Of a stretch of 64,000 nt of DNA, positions 24,462 to 35,611 are shown piece by piece. The stretch is from Chlorops oryzae. Taxonomy: Eukaryota > Arthropoda > Insecta > Diptera > Chloropidae. Position numbers and translations under genes: made by a program. A model generated the notes under the pieces. It searched no databases, was not told where the DNA came from, and was given only the letters and a program-made list of their open reading frames with translations. The stretch lies in assembly GCA_020466095.1 (NCBI GenBank), contig CM035807.1, forward strand, positions 33,184,663-33,248,662, in the 5' to 3' direction. Position 1 is the stretch's first letter; each line of letters opens with the position of its first letter.

Positions 24462-24536
24462 TCGGCAGGATTCAAACCCGGGCCATTCAGATTGCTAGCC
24501 GAGCTCGCTAACCAATTTGCCATGTCGAGTTAAACC
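24462..24536 (-). other. tRNA-like fragment
   Basis: On the minus strand: GACATGGCAAATTGGTTAGCGA (A-box-like), GGCTAGCAATCTGAATGGC (anticodon-arm-like) and CCGGGTTTGAATCCTGCC (B box/T arm). The order and spacing are those of a tRNA with a short variable arm, but the acceptor stem does not close. It lies 120 bp from another tRNA-like repeat in the opposite orientation. Confidence 0.45.
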
Positions 24537-24609
24537 AGAACTGAAGGAAATATCTCATTTAAGTTCAAACGAAAATATGCAAAACAATTCTCATTCCTAA
24601 AAAACAAAA

Positions 24610-24735
24610 TTTTGTTTGACTTTAATTTTATAAATGAATAAAATCCCTGGCTTTCGGTTCGGCGAACATGGTGTCACGGGTGAGCACATGACTAGAAATC
24701 GAGAATTCCCAGGTTCAAATCCCAAACAGAACAGT
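24610..24735 (+). repeat. tRNA-Ser-like repeat, copy 2
   Basis: GGTGTCACGGGTGAGCAC, ATGACTAGAAATCGAGA (the same anticodon-loop core, GACTAGAAATC, as tRNA-Ser(AGA)) and CCCAGGTTCAAATCCC. About 125 bp match 7915-8047 (minus strand), including about 70 bp upstream (TTTGACTTTAA ... GGCTTTCGG). It is probably a SINE-type or tRNA-containing dispersed repeat, with the tRNA part at its downstream end. Confidence 0.6.
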
Positions 24736-25296
24736 TCAAAATAGAATAAATATGATATCATATTAAATGAAAATAAATATATAAACAAGAAATAAATAAT
24801 ATACCCATCATAGCTTAAAATAAGAGTTTTTCTTGATTCACGAAAAAAAAATTTGGGCCCCTATTTTGGAGTAACTAAAATAAAAAAAATAAAAACTCAT
24901 ACAACTTGATTCACGAAAGTAGTTTTTTTGATTCACAAAATGAAATCTTGATTCACATTTCTGAAAAGGGCTTATTTTAAGCTATGATACCCATAAAAAC
25001 AAGCAAAAGTAAGAGAAGGGGGAACGAAGGAGGGAGGGACCCCCAATAAATGTAAAAGATTTTTTAATTAAATAAAAATATTTAAGAAGAAATCTTTTTA
25101 AATTTATAGGGTCATCTACTTACAAATATTTAAGAAGAAATCCTTTTAAAACTATTGGGAAATCTTTTAAATATATTTAAAAAGAAAATCTTCTTATTTT
25201 TAAGAAGATATCTCCTTGGCTAAAAACCATAGAGAAATCTTTTTAACTTTGTTATAGTTTAGTCGGATTTTATGTTCCTTTTTGGCTGTGTGTACT

Positions 25297-25545
25297 AGAA
25301 AGGGTATTAAGTCAAGTGAGCCTGACAATACAATACCCGAAAAAGATAAATGGTAAGCGCTGTATGTATGTATGTTGGCATATATTTTTAAAATACGCCT
25401 CAAGAGCACGACCGTTAAGTAAAAGTATTCTGGAGCTCTTCAGGGCTTTTTCCGCTGAGCTACATATGTTCAATAAGATTATTCGCACAGCCTTTTGCCA
25501 CGCCCTCACTTTCAAATTTTATCGGAGGCACTAAAAGCATTTTGT
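25297..25545 (+). mobile_element. Helentron/DINE-like family 1, 5' fragment (copy F)
   Basis: AAGGGTATTAAGTCAAGTGAGCCTGACAAT ... ACAATACCCGA matches the family-1 5' end with several changes that break the GTCAGGC hairpin. It continues through CACGACCGTTAAGTAAAAGTATTC, CCACGCCCTCACTTTC and TATCGGAGGCA before the match ends. It is older and more diverged than the other copies. Confidence 0.55.
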
Positions 25546-26441
25546 GTCGCAGAGATGTGAAGTTTTATTAAATCGGATTCATATTGGTGGGGAGCTGACA
25601 TGGATTCACATAAGCAAACTAGCAATGTTGCTACCGTTGGCCGTCCTATTTTCATTCTCATACCAAGCTGCATCCATAGCTGTGATGTAGAGTACTGTGA
25701 AGGATGCATCGAGTTGCATTCCTGTGGCCATTGTTGAAGCTTTTTTGTTTTTTACTGCCAACACCTTTTGTGTTGACATTTTTTAAATGTTTGATATCTT
25801 TAATTGCTTGAAAAAATGCTTTAGGTAGTCATGCTGTACATGGTTTCCCAATGAAAAACTATCACTTGTAGATATTTGTAAATATTTGAAGATATTTTCC
25901 AAAACGGTCTTAATTGAAACAAACGAAGGAAAACCGTTGTGATCTTTAAATCTTTAGTTATTAATTATTTCTACAGTGTGATCCGAAGTATTTTAAAAGA
26001 AAGCCAAATGCCTACACATGCCAAAAGAGAACGCTGCACAGTGGTTTAGGCCGCTAAATTTCGTGACAAAAACTAGAAGCAGTTATTTCAATGAAATTTT
26101 TCAGGAAAGTTCGTTTTAATCGAGAGAAGGAATTGTGAAAAAACCGTCGATTCAAAGTCAAGGTTGATCATAATTGGCCCTATGGACTCGAAGAAAAAAT
26201 AAATCATTTGGATGTCGCGGCTCATAAGATCTAAATTAAATATAAGGATTGGTCTGACTTCTTAAAGGAATTATCGAAGTAATTCCCTGAAAACTACATA
26301 GATTAAGTTTGGGACTATAAGTAAATTTACATGTTTTTCCTAAAAGCTTTAGTGCGTCGGGAAATGTAACCTGCCTGTAGGAAAGGCCAAGCATTGACGT
26401 TTTCAAATTTTAACAATTTTCTTTAAAATATACGTACAGTT

Positions 26442-26505
26442 TACTCTCTCTTAAGCGGACACCGGCAGGACCAAAAAATATGTCCGCTTAAGAGGAAACT
26501 ATTTG
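26442..26505 (+). repeat. pogo-like transposon end (remnant)
   Basis: CAGTTTACTCTCTCTTAAG then CGGACACCGGCAGGACC and TATGTCCGCTTAAGAGGAAAC. CAGT-starting ends with nested TAAGCGGACA inverted motifs are typical of pogo/Tigger-type elements. CTTAAGCGGACA and TGTCCGCTTAAG are inverted copies within 45 bp. No second end was found nearby. Confidence 0.4.
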
Positions 26506-27693
26506 AGAAGCAGGAATACTAGAGCTATAACTTAAATGTTAGGAGCACTGGCAACGGAGGACTTCGGCTTTTCAATCGTAAAATTATTTATTGAAACGAG
26601 TAAAAAACATTTTTTTTTTTCAAGTTCAAATAATAAACTTCTTCAATTTGTTCCGCATTCGCGACACTGTGCGTCGCTTGTTGGGTCTACGTGTGCAGCA
26701 ACTGAGTGTATTCCCACAAAGCATTACAAAGCGGTTTGGTTCATGAATTTTCACGCAGATATTCAGAGTAAAATTCCAGACCAAAAATGTTTACAGCTTG
26801 TTTCACAGCATATTTAAAGACCTCGGGTAGTTGCTTTCAGAAACTCGCCTAAAGGAATTCCGGCCTCTGCAAGTTCTTGTTCAGCACTCGAATAATTGCA
26901 ATGTTCCAAATGCACCAAGAATTAGTGAATCCTGAACATTCCATATGTTGGTTGCAGCAGCTTTGCACCGAAAAACAAAACCAAACACAATCTTTAATAG
27001 AAGCTTTATTTAAATCTTAAATCAAGCAACAAAGTTGGGGAGGTAAGTCACGTGGGTGAGTTCGAATGGGGTTATTATGCAAAAAAAAAGCATTTGTATA
27101 GCTTTCTCCAATAAATTATGGCAATGGGGAAAATAAATTTAATTCGGGTTTTCTGTGTGCGCTGTGAAGTTTTCTGTAATTTATTAACGCAAATGTTTGC
27201 GGCGCGAGTTACATGCGTACTTAACACGGATAAAGGGTGGTGCGGATAAAATGTTCATTCTGGAATGTGTGTAACGGAAAGTCCCTTTTTTCCGCCCGAT
27301 TTGTGGGTAAAATTTATGTAGGCATTGAGTGGAAACACCTATGAGAATAAGATAAGTGTTTCAAACGCTTCAAAGGACACTTCGTTCGTTCACGAGCGTG
27401 CCAAATTGGACTCACATATTTTTCTTTTTTTAAGAAAACCAGAAACTATTCATTGTCAAGATTGGACGCAAGACTGAACCAAATAAAGATTACTTGGATT
27501 GATTTTGACGCTTAGTATATTGCGTGTGGACTTTCAATCAATTCTCTTGAAAACTGTGGGACTGTTCCCGAAAGTCATGCTCATGCCAAGTTCCTTTCCC
27601 TGTTTCTATATTCGAATTTAAAATTTCACCAAAATTTCTCAAAACGAGAAGCTCTTACACCGAGCTCAAGTACTCAAACCTCATTCACCCTAA
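26506..27693. other. No recognised gene
   Basis: A 93-codon plus-strand frame at 26536-26817 has no family motif I recognise. On the minus strand an AATAAA lies near 26630. It could be the interior of the pogo-like element, but nothing shows this. Confidence 0.35.
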
Positions 27694-27851
27694 GGCTGAG
27701 AACATACCGGATCAAACGAAAAGAATCAAAATGTGTTCGTTTCGTTTTGACTAATCTGGTGTGTTCGCTCTCATAAGATACAATGGACTGTTGTTTTTGA
27801 AAACGTTTTTTTTTTCGCGTTCGTTTCGTTTGATCTGGTGTGTTCTCAGCC
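27694..27851. mobile_element. 158-bp MITE with GGCTGAGAACA ends
   Basis: The left end GGCTGAGAACATACCGG-ATCAAACGAAA and the right end TTTCGTTTGATC-TGGTGTGTTCTCAGCC are inverted over about 27 bases with few mismatches. The inside contains further GTTTCGTTTTGA copies, so it folds into a long hairpin. No convincing target duplication (left TAA, right GAA). A frame across it on the minus strand is only the hairpin read through. Confidence 0.7.
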
Positions 27852-28074
27852 GAATGCTTCAACCCAATTTTCGTCAAGATGGATAGACTAATGAACAGTT
27901 GTCATTCAGAACGATGTCGTTCATGCCGGCTCCAAAGCCACCCTGACATCATCGATTCTGATTTTTAAGGTCCCGTCGAAGAATGGTTAAGTTCTCAACA
28001 AGGTAAACAGGGAAATTTAACAGAATTATGTTAAGTCTGTCCGTCTTATTTTTATGAAGCTTTTTTAACCCAAC

Positions 28075-28250
28075 TACTGTCTTAAAATTACCTGACTTCG
28101 ACATCGAAGTAACCTTAATTCCACCTTTTTAAGGCCTTGAACGTAAATCCTACTTTGGGGACCTTTTCGTTCGAACAAAAGCAAAAAAAAAAAATCTCTT
28201 AAAATACCCTAGAATTGATTTAACTTTGATTTCGAAACGAGGTAAATGGA
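28075..28250. repeat. AT-rich GACTT/AAGTC repeat, fragment 3
   Basis: CTTAAAATTACCTGACTTCGAC, ATTCCACCTTTTTAAGGCCTTGA and TTGATTTAACTTTGATTTCGAA resemble 5195-5570 and 15707-16125 in motif order. The match is weaker than between the other two copies. Confidence 0.4.
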
Positions 28251-30276
28251 TCATCTCTTTCGCGATAGTGCTGCTGGCGATGCTTAAATTTAAGAATCTC
28301 TGTTTATGTCAAAAACCTATTGCCATTACTCCTCTAATTGTCATCTAATATTAATATCCGACGTTCATCTCATTTCTCAAAAACCAGTTAGCCATGTTTG
28401 GATTGAAATTTTGAAGAATTCTGCCAATGAAATACATAAGTATATAGAATGTGAATAGATAAACAGTCCTTAAGAAGAGGTTGAAAAATCAATCAATATT
28501 TGGGTCTTAAGTTTCCAATCGATTGAATTTGAAAAATTCAACCTTAAATTTAAAAAAAATTAGTCGGCAAAATAGAACTTTGAACATCAAGAGCTTGGTT
28601 TGGAGTCATTCGAAGATTTCCAGAAGGATACTTAACAAAAATAAAATAAACGTCACTGAAAACTCAAAACAAAAAATAAGATTGACCTTAACAAAATTGC
28701 TCTTCACAGCACAGAAAGGATGATAAATTATCCACAAAGATTGAGTGAGTGAGGTTCAGTTTTCATTGGTTAAGCAGTAAACAAATTTAAGGACATTCAC
28801 ATATCCCTTTTTTTATCGATTCTAAAAGAACTGCCAAAAGGAAAATGGGACCCTTTTTGTGCGCTTCACGATGACATATATACTTAAAAATGTAATGAAA
28901 ACACAGATTTGTTTAGGCTATGGAAAAGGGTCAACGCGAATCCCAGTGGAATTGTCGAAATCGATTTTTTCCATTAAAAGCAGAGAGCTCAAAAGTCATG
29001 AACCGAAACGAAATCAATGAAAATCGCGAGTGCCTTAAATTATTTATCACGGAAGCAGGAAGTACTTCTGCGGTAGGATGGAAATAATTTGACTGTATGA
29101 GATGGTCTTTGATTTTAGAATTTTTACGGTTAGAAGCAGCTGAAGAGTAAGGGATAAAATGATGATTATGAGTGCAAGAAACTCAGAAGTAGTGAAAAGA
29201 GGACGAAATTTCACGATGACTAATTATATTTCAAATTTGCTACGAGAATCATCAACAGCCAAATCGTCAGGTATTAATGTCCATATAAAAGGCAAATGTG
29301 TTGCCCTATGTAGGCTGAGGCTCTAAGTTTTTAATAAACCCTCTTAAGTCACGACGAGCTGAGGTTCGAAACTTATCTGAATGTCCTTTCCTTCAAAAAG
29401 AAGGTAGAGGACATAATAGAACAGATAAATTAAGTGGGACCAATTAGCACAATAGATGTACTCATGGTCGCAGTGCCTCCACTTTACCAGACGGTGAAAC
29501 CCATACAAAAAAAAGTTTTTGTTGGAAGTGTTATAACCCTAGCAACGCGCTTATCTATGAGGATAAGACTGTGAAGATTTTCCCACAAAGAAAAGCCACA
29601 TTTGCCCAATACAATTATAGACATCAGTAAGTACAACATGGTATTAATCAACAAAAATTGTTCAATAAAAAATTGCTCAATTCCTAAAAGTATGCATTTA
29701 ATTATTTAAAAAGCAATTTATAAAATTTTAATCCTTTACAATCGGAACGTTAGTAAGCTTTTAAACATGTCACCAATATTCTCAAAAGCGTTGCTCAAGA
29801 TCTTTATAAATGGACAGATTTCTCAACATATTCTAAATATTTATATGTATACTTTTCGGTGCCGAACATAAATATTTCCTGCTGTCCCATCAATTAGACA
29901 CTGAAGGCATTTTAGTAATTCTCCGTTCAATTCTCCTTTCAGTTAAACTGTAACCCCAGTGAAGGAGAAACTTTTGCAATTTAAGCTTACCCGAGAACGG
30001 AAAAACTAAGGCTACAGGCTGACCAAGAAGGAAAGATTTACCGCTTAAATTAGAGCCCGGTTGTTCGATGTCATCAACTGTCAAATGAAACTTCCATTGT
30101 AACACAATCAGTTTGAAAAGTTTGACAATTTTATGCTCGAAGTTTGACGTTATTTTGACCGAATTTGTTTCTCTAGTCGCTTGTGTTAAATAAATTTTCA
30201 TTTAACGGTATCGCGTAATGCTCAAAAGAAATGTTAGCTCATAGACAGGGCTCGGATTTTGCTGCTTTTATTAAAT
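28251..30276. other. 2 kb without recognised genes
   Basis: Single-copy AT-rich DNA. The 103-codon minus-strand frame at 29890-30201 is the longest; it lacks a recognisable domain and is treated as chance. Confidence 0.4.
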
Positions 30277-30279
30277 TAA

Positions 30280-30459
30280 AGCATACTTTAGGGAGCAAAA
30301 ATTTTGTTAAACTCACATAAAGTTAAGATTAAAATCGATTTTTAACTTCAATATGAATTTTTTTGAAACTAGAAAAGCGGTTAGAAATTCAACTTCGCTA
30401 AACTTCGCAAAATAATGTTGGTAGGGAAAAAAAATTTTTTGTCCCCCATAAAGTATGCT
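30280..30459. mobile_element. 180-bp MITE, TAA-flanked
   Basis: AGCATACTTTAGGGAGCAAAAATTTT (left, shown to its first 11 bases AGCATACTTTA) is inverted at the right as TAAAGTATGCT, preceded by TTTTTTGTCCCCCA. TAA lies on both sides (30277-30279, 30460-30462). Inverted terminal repeat of about 26 bp with a few changes. A TAA 3-bp duplication again suggests PIF/Harbinger-type mobilisation. Confidence 0.7.
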
Positions 30460-30880
30460 TAAAATATATAAAATCAACCTAATTTTAACCCTGCTAATAG
30501 ATTATCCTCAAGTGTCGCAGAGAGAAATAGGGGATAAAATACGAAAAATTATTTATAGTGCTACAATAAAAAATCAATTGAGCTTTGTACATCTTAAATT
30601 TTAAAGGATTATTTTCTGTCATTGCTTATCATCGAAAACACCGAGGGTAACAGACATACGTATATTATCTCCAATGGCTATAGTCAACAGAGAAATTCAC
30701 AGAGCATAAAAATAATGAGCTTTTAGAAATTTCGAAAATCTTAATCAACTCACAGGAATATAGCCGAAATTTCGAAATGATTTTGTCATGAGCCATAATA
30801 TTAAAATTTTCATCAATTCAATTGTGAACGGCAAACCCAAGCAACAGCAAACGAAGAGCAAGCCAATCAGTTCCGATAGT
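30460..30880. other. Spacer before the left arm
   Basis: No gene or repeat recognised. Homology to the right arm cannot be followed here because that arm enters an assembly gap at 60678. Confidence 0.35.
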
Positions 30881-32913
30881 GGCCCGAACAAAGGACATGG
30901 GACCACATGCAAGATGCTGCCTGTCATCATGATGTATTTCCAAGACACGCTAATACGGGCAGAAGCAAGAAAGTGTGGAGCTTATGTCAAATGATTTTGA
31001 TAGATTAACCTTGAATGGGTTCAAAACATTTGAAGCAGGAGAAAATTGCTTTATAATTCCATTTCAAAAGATGAAATGGTTCTTTATCCTTTCTGGATTC
31101 TAGGTAGTTTTATTTTATTTCTAGTTTTATTCAATCAAATCGGAGTTCATTCTATAACCTTCCATTTAGGATCGGTGAATGCACGTTTTATAAGTTTCAG
31201 AAGCGTATTTTCTCAAACTTTTACTATAATTTGTATAAACAACATTTTTGAATTATTCTTAATTTATAACTTTCTCTGCTGCGTGTCATATATTTGACTT
31301 TTATATTCTGCCGAAATATTTCCACCCAAATCAGGGTTTTGATGGAAAATGACGCTACTTATGTACCTACATATCGTCATCACATGACCTTAACTTGCCG
31401 TTGGAAATGATTAAGTAAGCGTAGCGCTGTCAGTTTACCTACTGAAAGTGAAGAATATTCGCACAATGGCGCACATAACCACCCTGCTCAGACATAAAGT
31501 CTTTCTTCCTTTCCCGCTCTAGTCCCCACTCAAAAGGAAGATTAATGACTTTTCGCTTTGGAATGCTCATTCTGCGTTGTCCTACAAAGTTTTGTGTAAA
31601 CTTCGATATCAATTTATTCTTTCTTTTATGATGAGATCTAACCAAATATGTAAATGCTCCTGCGGAAAATTACGAAAGTTGATAAGAGAATTATTTAGCT
31701 TTGCGAGGAAAAAGTTGGAAAAATATTAAATTTCGCGATAAAAAAAATGGGAACCTTGAAGCTTAGATTTTTTGGAAAAACTAATTTTATTTGTTCCGAG
31801 TGGGCTTGAAGGGATGGAAAAGTCATTGATAAATTTACTGCATTTTAAATACCTTAAAATTACAAAACTAGGATGAAATGTCAAGTAGTAAGCACCCAGC
31901 CAACCTACGAAAAAGATAAGAAAATAAAGAGTCTCGAATTAACCAGCGAATTCCCGAAATCCTTTTAAGTCCTTCTAGACGAAACGCTCTAGGGTGTTTA
32001 CTTTATTACGTTTTAGACAGAGCACGAGGGATCAAGTCTAACCACTCCTTTTCTCCTATAAATCCTGACCTAACTTGTATTAATTCACGCCATTTCAACA
32101 ACCGATTCAAATTTCCTCTTTTTCAAATCGATTCAGCATGAACATTTGGCATACTTAGTCGCCACACGACAGGAAGCCAATTGCTTAAGTGGTCTATGCT
32201 TTTTAGCCTTTTTCAAACTGACCTTCAACCTGCGATCTGTTGCTGTGCTCATTTTTGTCTTACATTTTGTCCGATTTAACTGTTTTTGTAAATTTTTTTT
32301 TATCCTCGAGTGGCTTATTGCACTGTGCAATCGAGAATAGTTTATCAACTGCGAATGTCTTTCCGATTGCACTTCTCATATCGGGTGTTTTTGGTTGTTT
32401 TAATGGCTTTTAAGTTGACCTTTTCTCTTTTTTTGTTTTGCAGTCACTTCCATTTCCTTCCTTTTCATTGCATTTTTTCCTAAATGTTTTTTTAAACTGT
32501 ATCGTCAGCGAATTTTATTCAATATATGTATATGAACGTTCGCAGAAGCAGCTTCTTCTTAATTCGCAAAACATAGTCCTTAAAACTGTGCTCTGTTTTT
32601 CTGATGCAACTCACCTTTTCTGACTTGAAAAAAAACATATGTTTTTCTCAAAAAAAGGTGCAGCAATGGTGTCCATTTTATTTCAAGCTTTCTTCCGTCT
32701 TCAGCTTTCGTAAGAAACATTTTACTCTTGAGGCCGATTATGCGGCCATGGAAAAATATGCTTCTTATAAATGGGCAACCACAAAAGGTGAGCTTCGCAC
32801 GCGTTCGCCTAATCTCATGGCTTAATTTTGCTAACGAACGCACAAAAAAAAATTCCCTAGAAAAAAGTCTTTATGTAGGTAGAAGTTCTGTCGGTTCAGA
32901 CAATGCCCTTCAG

Positions 32914-33144
32914 TTATTTTAGACCATGAAAGACTACTCCCCCATAAGCTGAAGCACATTTATAATGCTCATCTGTGTTGCCTGCTGTCTGGTCCTTTCT
33001 TCTTTTTCTTCTCGTCCTTTTGCTGCTATACTCCTCTGTTGAGTGTGGTTCAATGCTGATGGCACGTTTGCTAAATTCGCTTAAATAGACGGTCATTGAG
33101 ATAGTAATCTTGTCCAAATAACGTAATTTGTAATGTTTGAACAT
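32914..33144 (-). CDS. Hypothetical 76-codon frame kept in three copies
   Basis: ATG to stop, 76 residues, with a basic centre (SSKRTRRKRRKDQ) and no recognised domain, signal or membrane segment. The same frame is open at 57448-57678 (plus; R to W) and at 62038-62271 (minus; one residue longer at the N terminus, with H to N, T to A and H to N changes). Most differences between copies alter the protein, which argues against strong selection, and the copies are recent. It could be a small exon or merely a chance frame carried along in the duplication. Confidence 0.2.
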   Translation of the reverse strand: MFKHYKLRYLDKITISMTVYLSEFSKRAISIEPHSTEEYSSKRTRRKRRKDQTAGNTDEHYKCASAYGGVVFHGLK

Positions 33145-34812
33145 CTTATTGCCGGTCTTAAGTCAGATCAAAATGCCTTTATCTATTTGGTCCTTGTTTT
33201 CTTACTATGAATTCGCATTTTTTCACAGTTTCCAAAAGATCGAAATAATAGAGAAGCCTTTTGTTTTTAAAAAAATAACTCAAATTTCGTGAAAATTTTC
33301 AAGTGGTCTTTTTGTTTAAAAATTTAAATATCGAGTTGTGGCCACCATCAAGTTGTCTGGCGGCGTAAAATATTTTGCAATTTTATATTGAATTTGAAGT
33401 GTCTCCCGTATTCCTTTGACCCCAGATAAGGGAAACGGTAACGGCTTTTAATTACACTTATCTGGAATTCATTATTCCTAGTCGAAGAGATAATTACAAA
33501 CATTATAATTCATATAGTTGGAGACTCAATTGGGCTGATTTCTTCGAAAATCAATATTATTCAAGAATTAAAATTAAAATATTTAATTCATTAATAATAA
33601 GGAATTTTCATACATAAATATGTCCTTTTTTCCCTTAGTTAAAAAAATAATTGTTTAAAAATTCATATGAAGCTGCTTTAACCTGGAACTGATGTACTAA
33701 ATTGAAAAATGATTTTCTCTTCACACCGAACATCCTCTCAAAAACATTGGAATTACTCTTGACTGGCAGGGCGTGAAATTAAAAAATTCTTCACAACCTT
33801 TTCAGAATGATGTTTCGGCACAATTCATGAACATATAAATTATATGCACAGTGATATTTTACATTTCCGAAAATAATCATTGCCAATGTCCGGAATATAT
33901 TTTGTTTTCCAATGTTTTTTAAAAATATAAGTCATGAAATTGTCAAAATTTGTCATCCCCCTCGACTTTGGAGCTCTCCTTGTAATAAAATTTGAAAGTT
34001 AAAAATAATTTTCTTTATTTTGCGCAAAAATCAATTTCTTCCGAAATCATAGAAAAAGTTTTACATCACGATCTTACGCTCCTGTCGGAAATATTTCAGA
34101 TGATCGCATGGAAAACGTTTGGTGGTAAAATTGTAATCTTAAATGATTTTATTTCTTGCAATCGTGGAAGTTACTCACCATTTTTATTTGGCCCTCGAAG
34201 TGGCTTGAGCACACTATACTGCAGCAAAGCCCAAGCAATCTGTAAAACATTCCAAATCCGAGAAGTTTCTTCTTATTTTATGATTTTTCCACTTTTCAGA
34301 CGATGGTCCTTAACGCGTCTTCATTGTACTTGCTTTCTATGCATGGCCGATTAGAGCTGGAGTGTGAAAGACTGAATAAAATCCTGCAATTGAATTAAGA
34401 AAATCTGCTTTAGTGCTTCGAACGTCTGACAAATCTGCAGCGAGTCACTCAAGCGGGCAGGATTTACGGACTGTTACGGACGCATGTGGAACGGTCATAA
34501 GCCTCAAACACAGAAACCTTTTACCCTGTTTCTTTTTTTTCACTTTATGAACTCCTTTTTGGCTCCATTTACAAAAAAAAAAAGTTTTGTGGCAAGAGGA
34601 AATGAAATTTGAAAGCCCTTAACTTAAGACTTCTTGAAAAACGACTTAGCAAAAAAAAGAAAAGAAATTAAATGTCCTTACTTTTGTTGAGTTCCTTACT
34701 TAGCTGGAAACAACGATCTTAACCCTCCGTGATGCACATGTTCCGATAGTCACGTACGTAGCGAATGTATCTGGCCAGATACACTATGTATTTCACTACA
34801 TACTTTTATATG

Positions 34813-35611
34813 AACAAGTAAGGGTGTTATAGTCAGGCGAGCCTGACAATAAAATACCCGACACAGACACACATGTTTACATAATTTTTGAACCACGACA
34901 AAAAAAAACAGGACCACTAAGAAAGAATATTCATCAGGTTTTAAAGACTATTAGGGGCCCCATATACCGACTTTTGTCAAATATCTTTATGAAAACCGGC
35001 TCTTTTCCACGCCCACTTTTCCAATGTTTTTGGAACTATCATCGGAGGCATAAATATACGCTCAAATTCTAAGTTTCATTGAAATATTTCGAAAAAGTCC
35101 GATTTTGAAGCACTTTTGAGATTTTTGTGACAGACCCTAGTACTGGAGGTACCCTTAATAATGGACCGATCAAGGAAATTTTTTGGGAGGATGTTTGTGG
35201 CTACATACGAGGCATAAGTGGCAACTTTCGTTCAAGTCCCATTTGAATTTCGGGTGTGGGAGAGAATTTTCAAAAAACACCCTTATGCCACGCCCACTTT
35301 TCCAATTTTTTGTATTCATAATAATTGTCTTTAAAAAAGTTCAAATACCAAAATTCATCAAAATATCTTGAAAAACTCCGATTTTAGAGCAGTTTTTTGT
35401 TGTTTTCGTAACAGACCCTAGTACTGGAGGTACCCCTTAAAATGGTCCGATCTGGTCCATTCTCAAACTTTTTCTTACTCATGTCGCCGTGAGCAAGCAT
35501 ACCAAATTTTGTCAAGATAGCTCAACTCCTTCGATAAGATAACTGTATCAATCTCGTGCACTTGCAGGCAGTAGTCACTGTTTACCGCTGGGACAACTCC
35601 ACAATTAGATA
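34813..35611 (+). mobile_element. Helentron/DINE-like family 1, copy B (3'-truncated)
   Basis: It begins GAACAAGTAAGGGTGTTATAG with the GTCAGGCGAGCCTGAC hairpin. It follows copy A until TCCTTCGATAAGATAACTGTAT, after which unrelated sequence (CAATCTCGTGCACTTGCAGG ... ACAATTAGATA) leads to the TA where the transposon at 35612 begins. The 3' hairpin is absent. The same truncation is present in the right-arm copy D, so it predates the duplication. Confidence 0.72.

Larger units (their letters stand above)
21121..25292. mobile_element. Possible composite TA-flanked inverted-repeat element
   Basis: CACACAGAAAAATATGA at the left and CTTTTTGGCTGTGTG at the right are inverted at their tips and each is flanked by TA (21119-21120, 25293-25294), as in the CACAGAGAAAA element at 54978. 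AAAGATTTCTTCTT near 21160 is found inverted as AAGAAGAAATC at 25085-25145. If real, the original element was about 1.4 kb and was later split by the Helitron at 21238. The inverted match is short, so this remains an inference. Confidence 0.4.
30885..35611 (+). repeat. Inverted segmental duplication, left arm
   Basis: This 4.7-kb block is repeated in reverse at 52872-60677 with high identity over its whole length apart from insertions. Anchors: 30897-30960 to 60600-60660; 31439-31645 to 59880-60110; 32133-32372 to 59140-59390; 33992-34354 to 56213-56563; 34700-34800 to 55780-55860. The left arm lacks the elements at 53574, 54978 and 58212, so it keeps their empty sites. It also has its own deletion of about 55 bp near 32868, where the right arm and the third copy (61794) keep the sequence. 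No gene is recognised; frames at 32914-33144 (minus) and 33992-34354 (plus) persist in more than one copy. Confidence 0.92.

Noticed and set aside
32580..32843. 87-codon minus frame (LAKLSHEIRRTRAKLTFCG)
   Set aside because: It recurs in the right arm and third copy, but with different lengths and ends because of indels near 32640 and 32868; coding is not supported.
33992..34354. 120-codon frame (also 116 codons at 56213-56563)
   Set aside because: Present in both arms only because the arms are duplicates; an in-frame deletion and no recognisable motif, with AT-driven Phe/Ser-rich composition. Not enough to call a gene.
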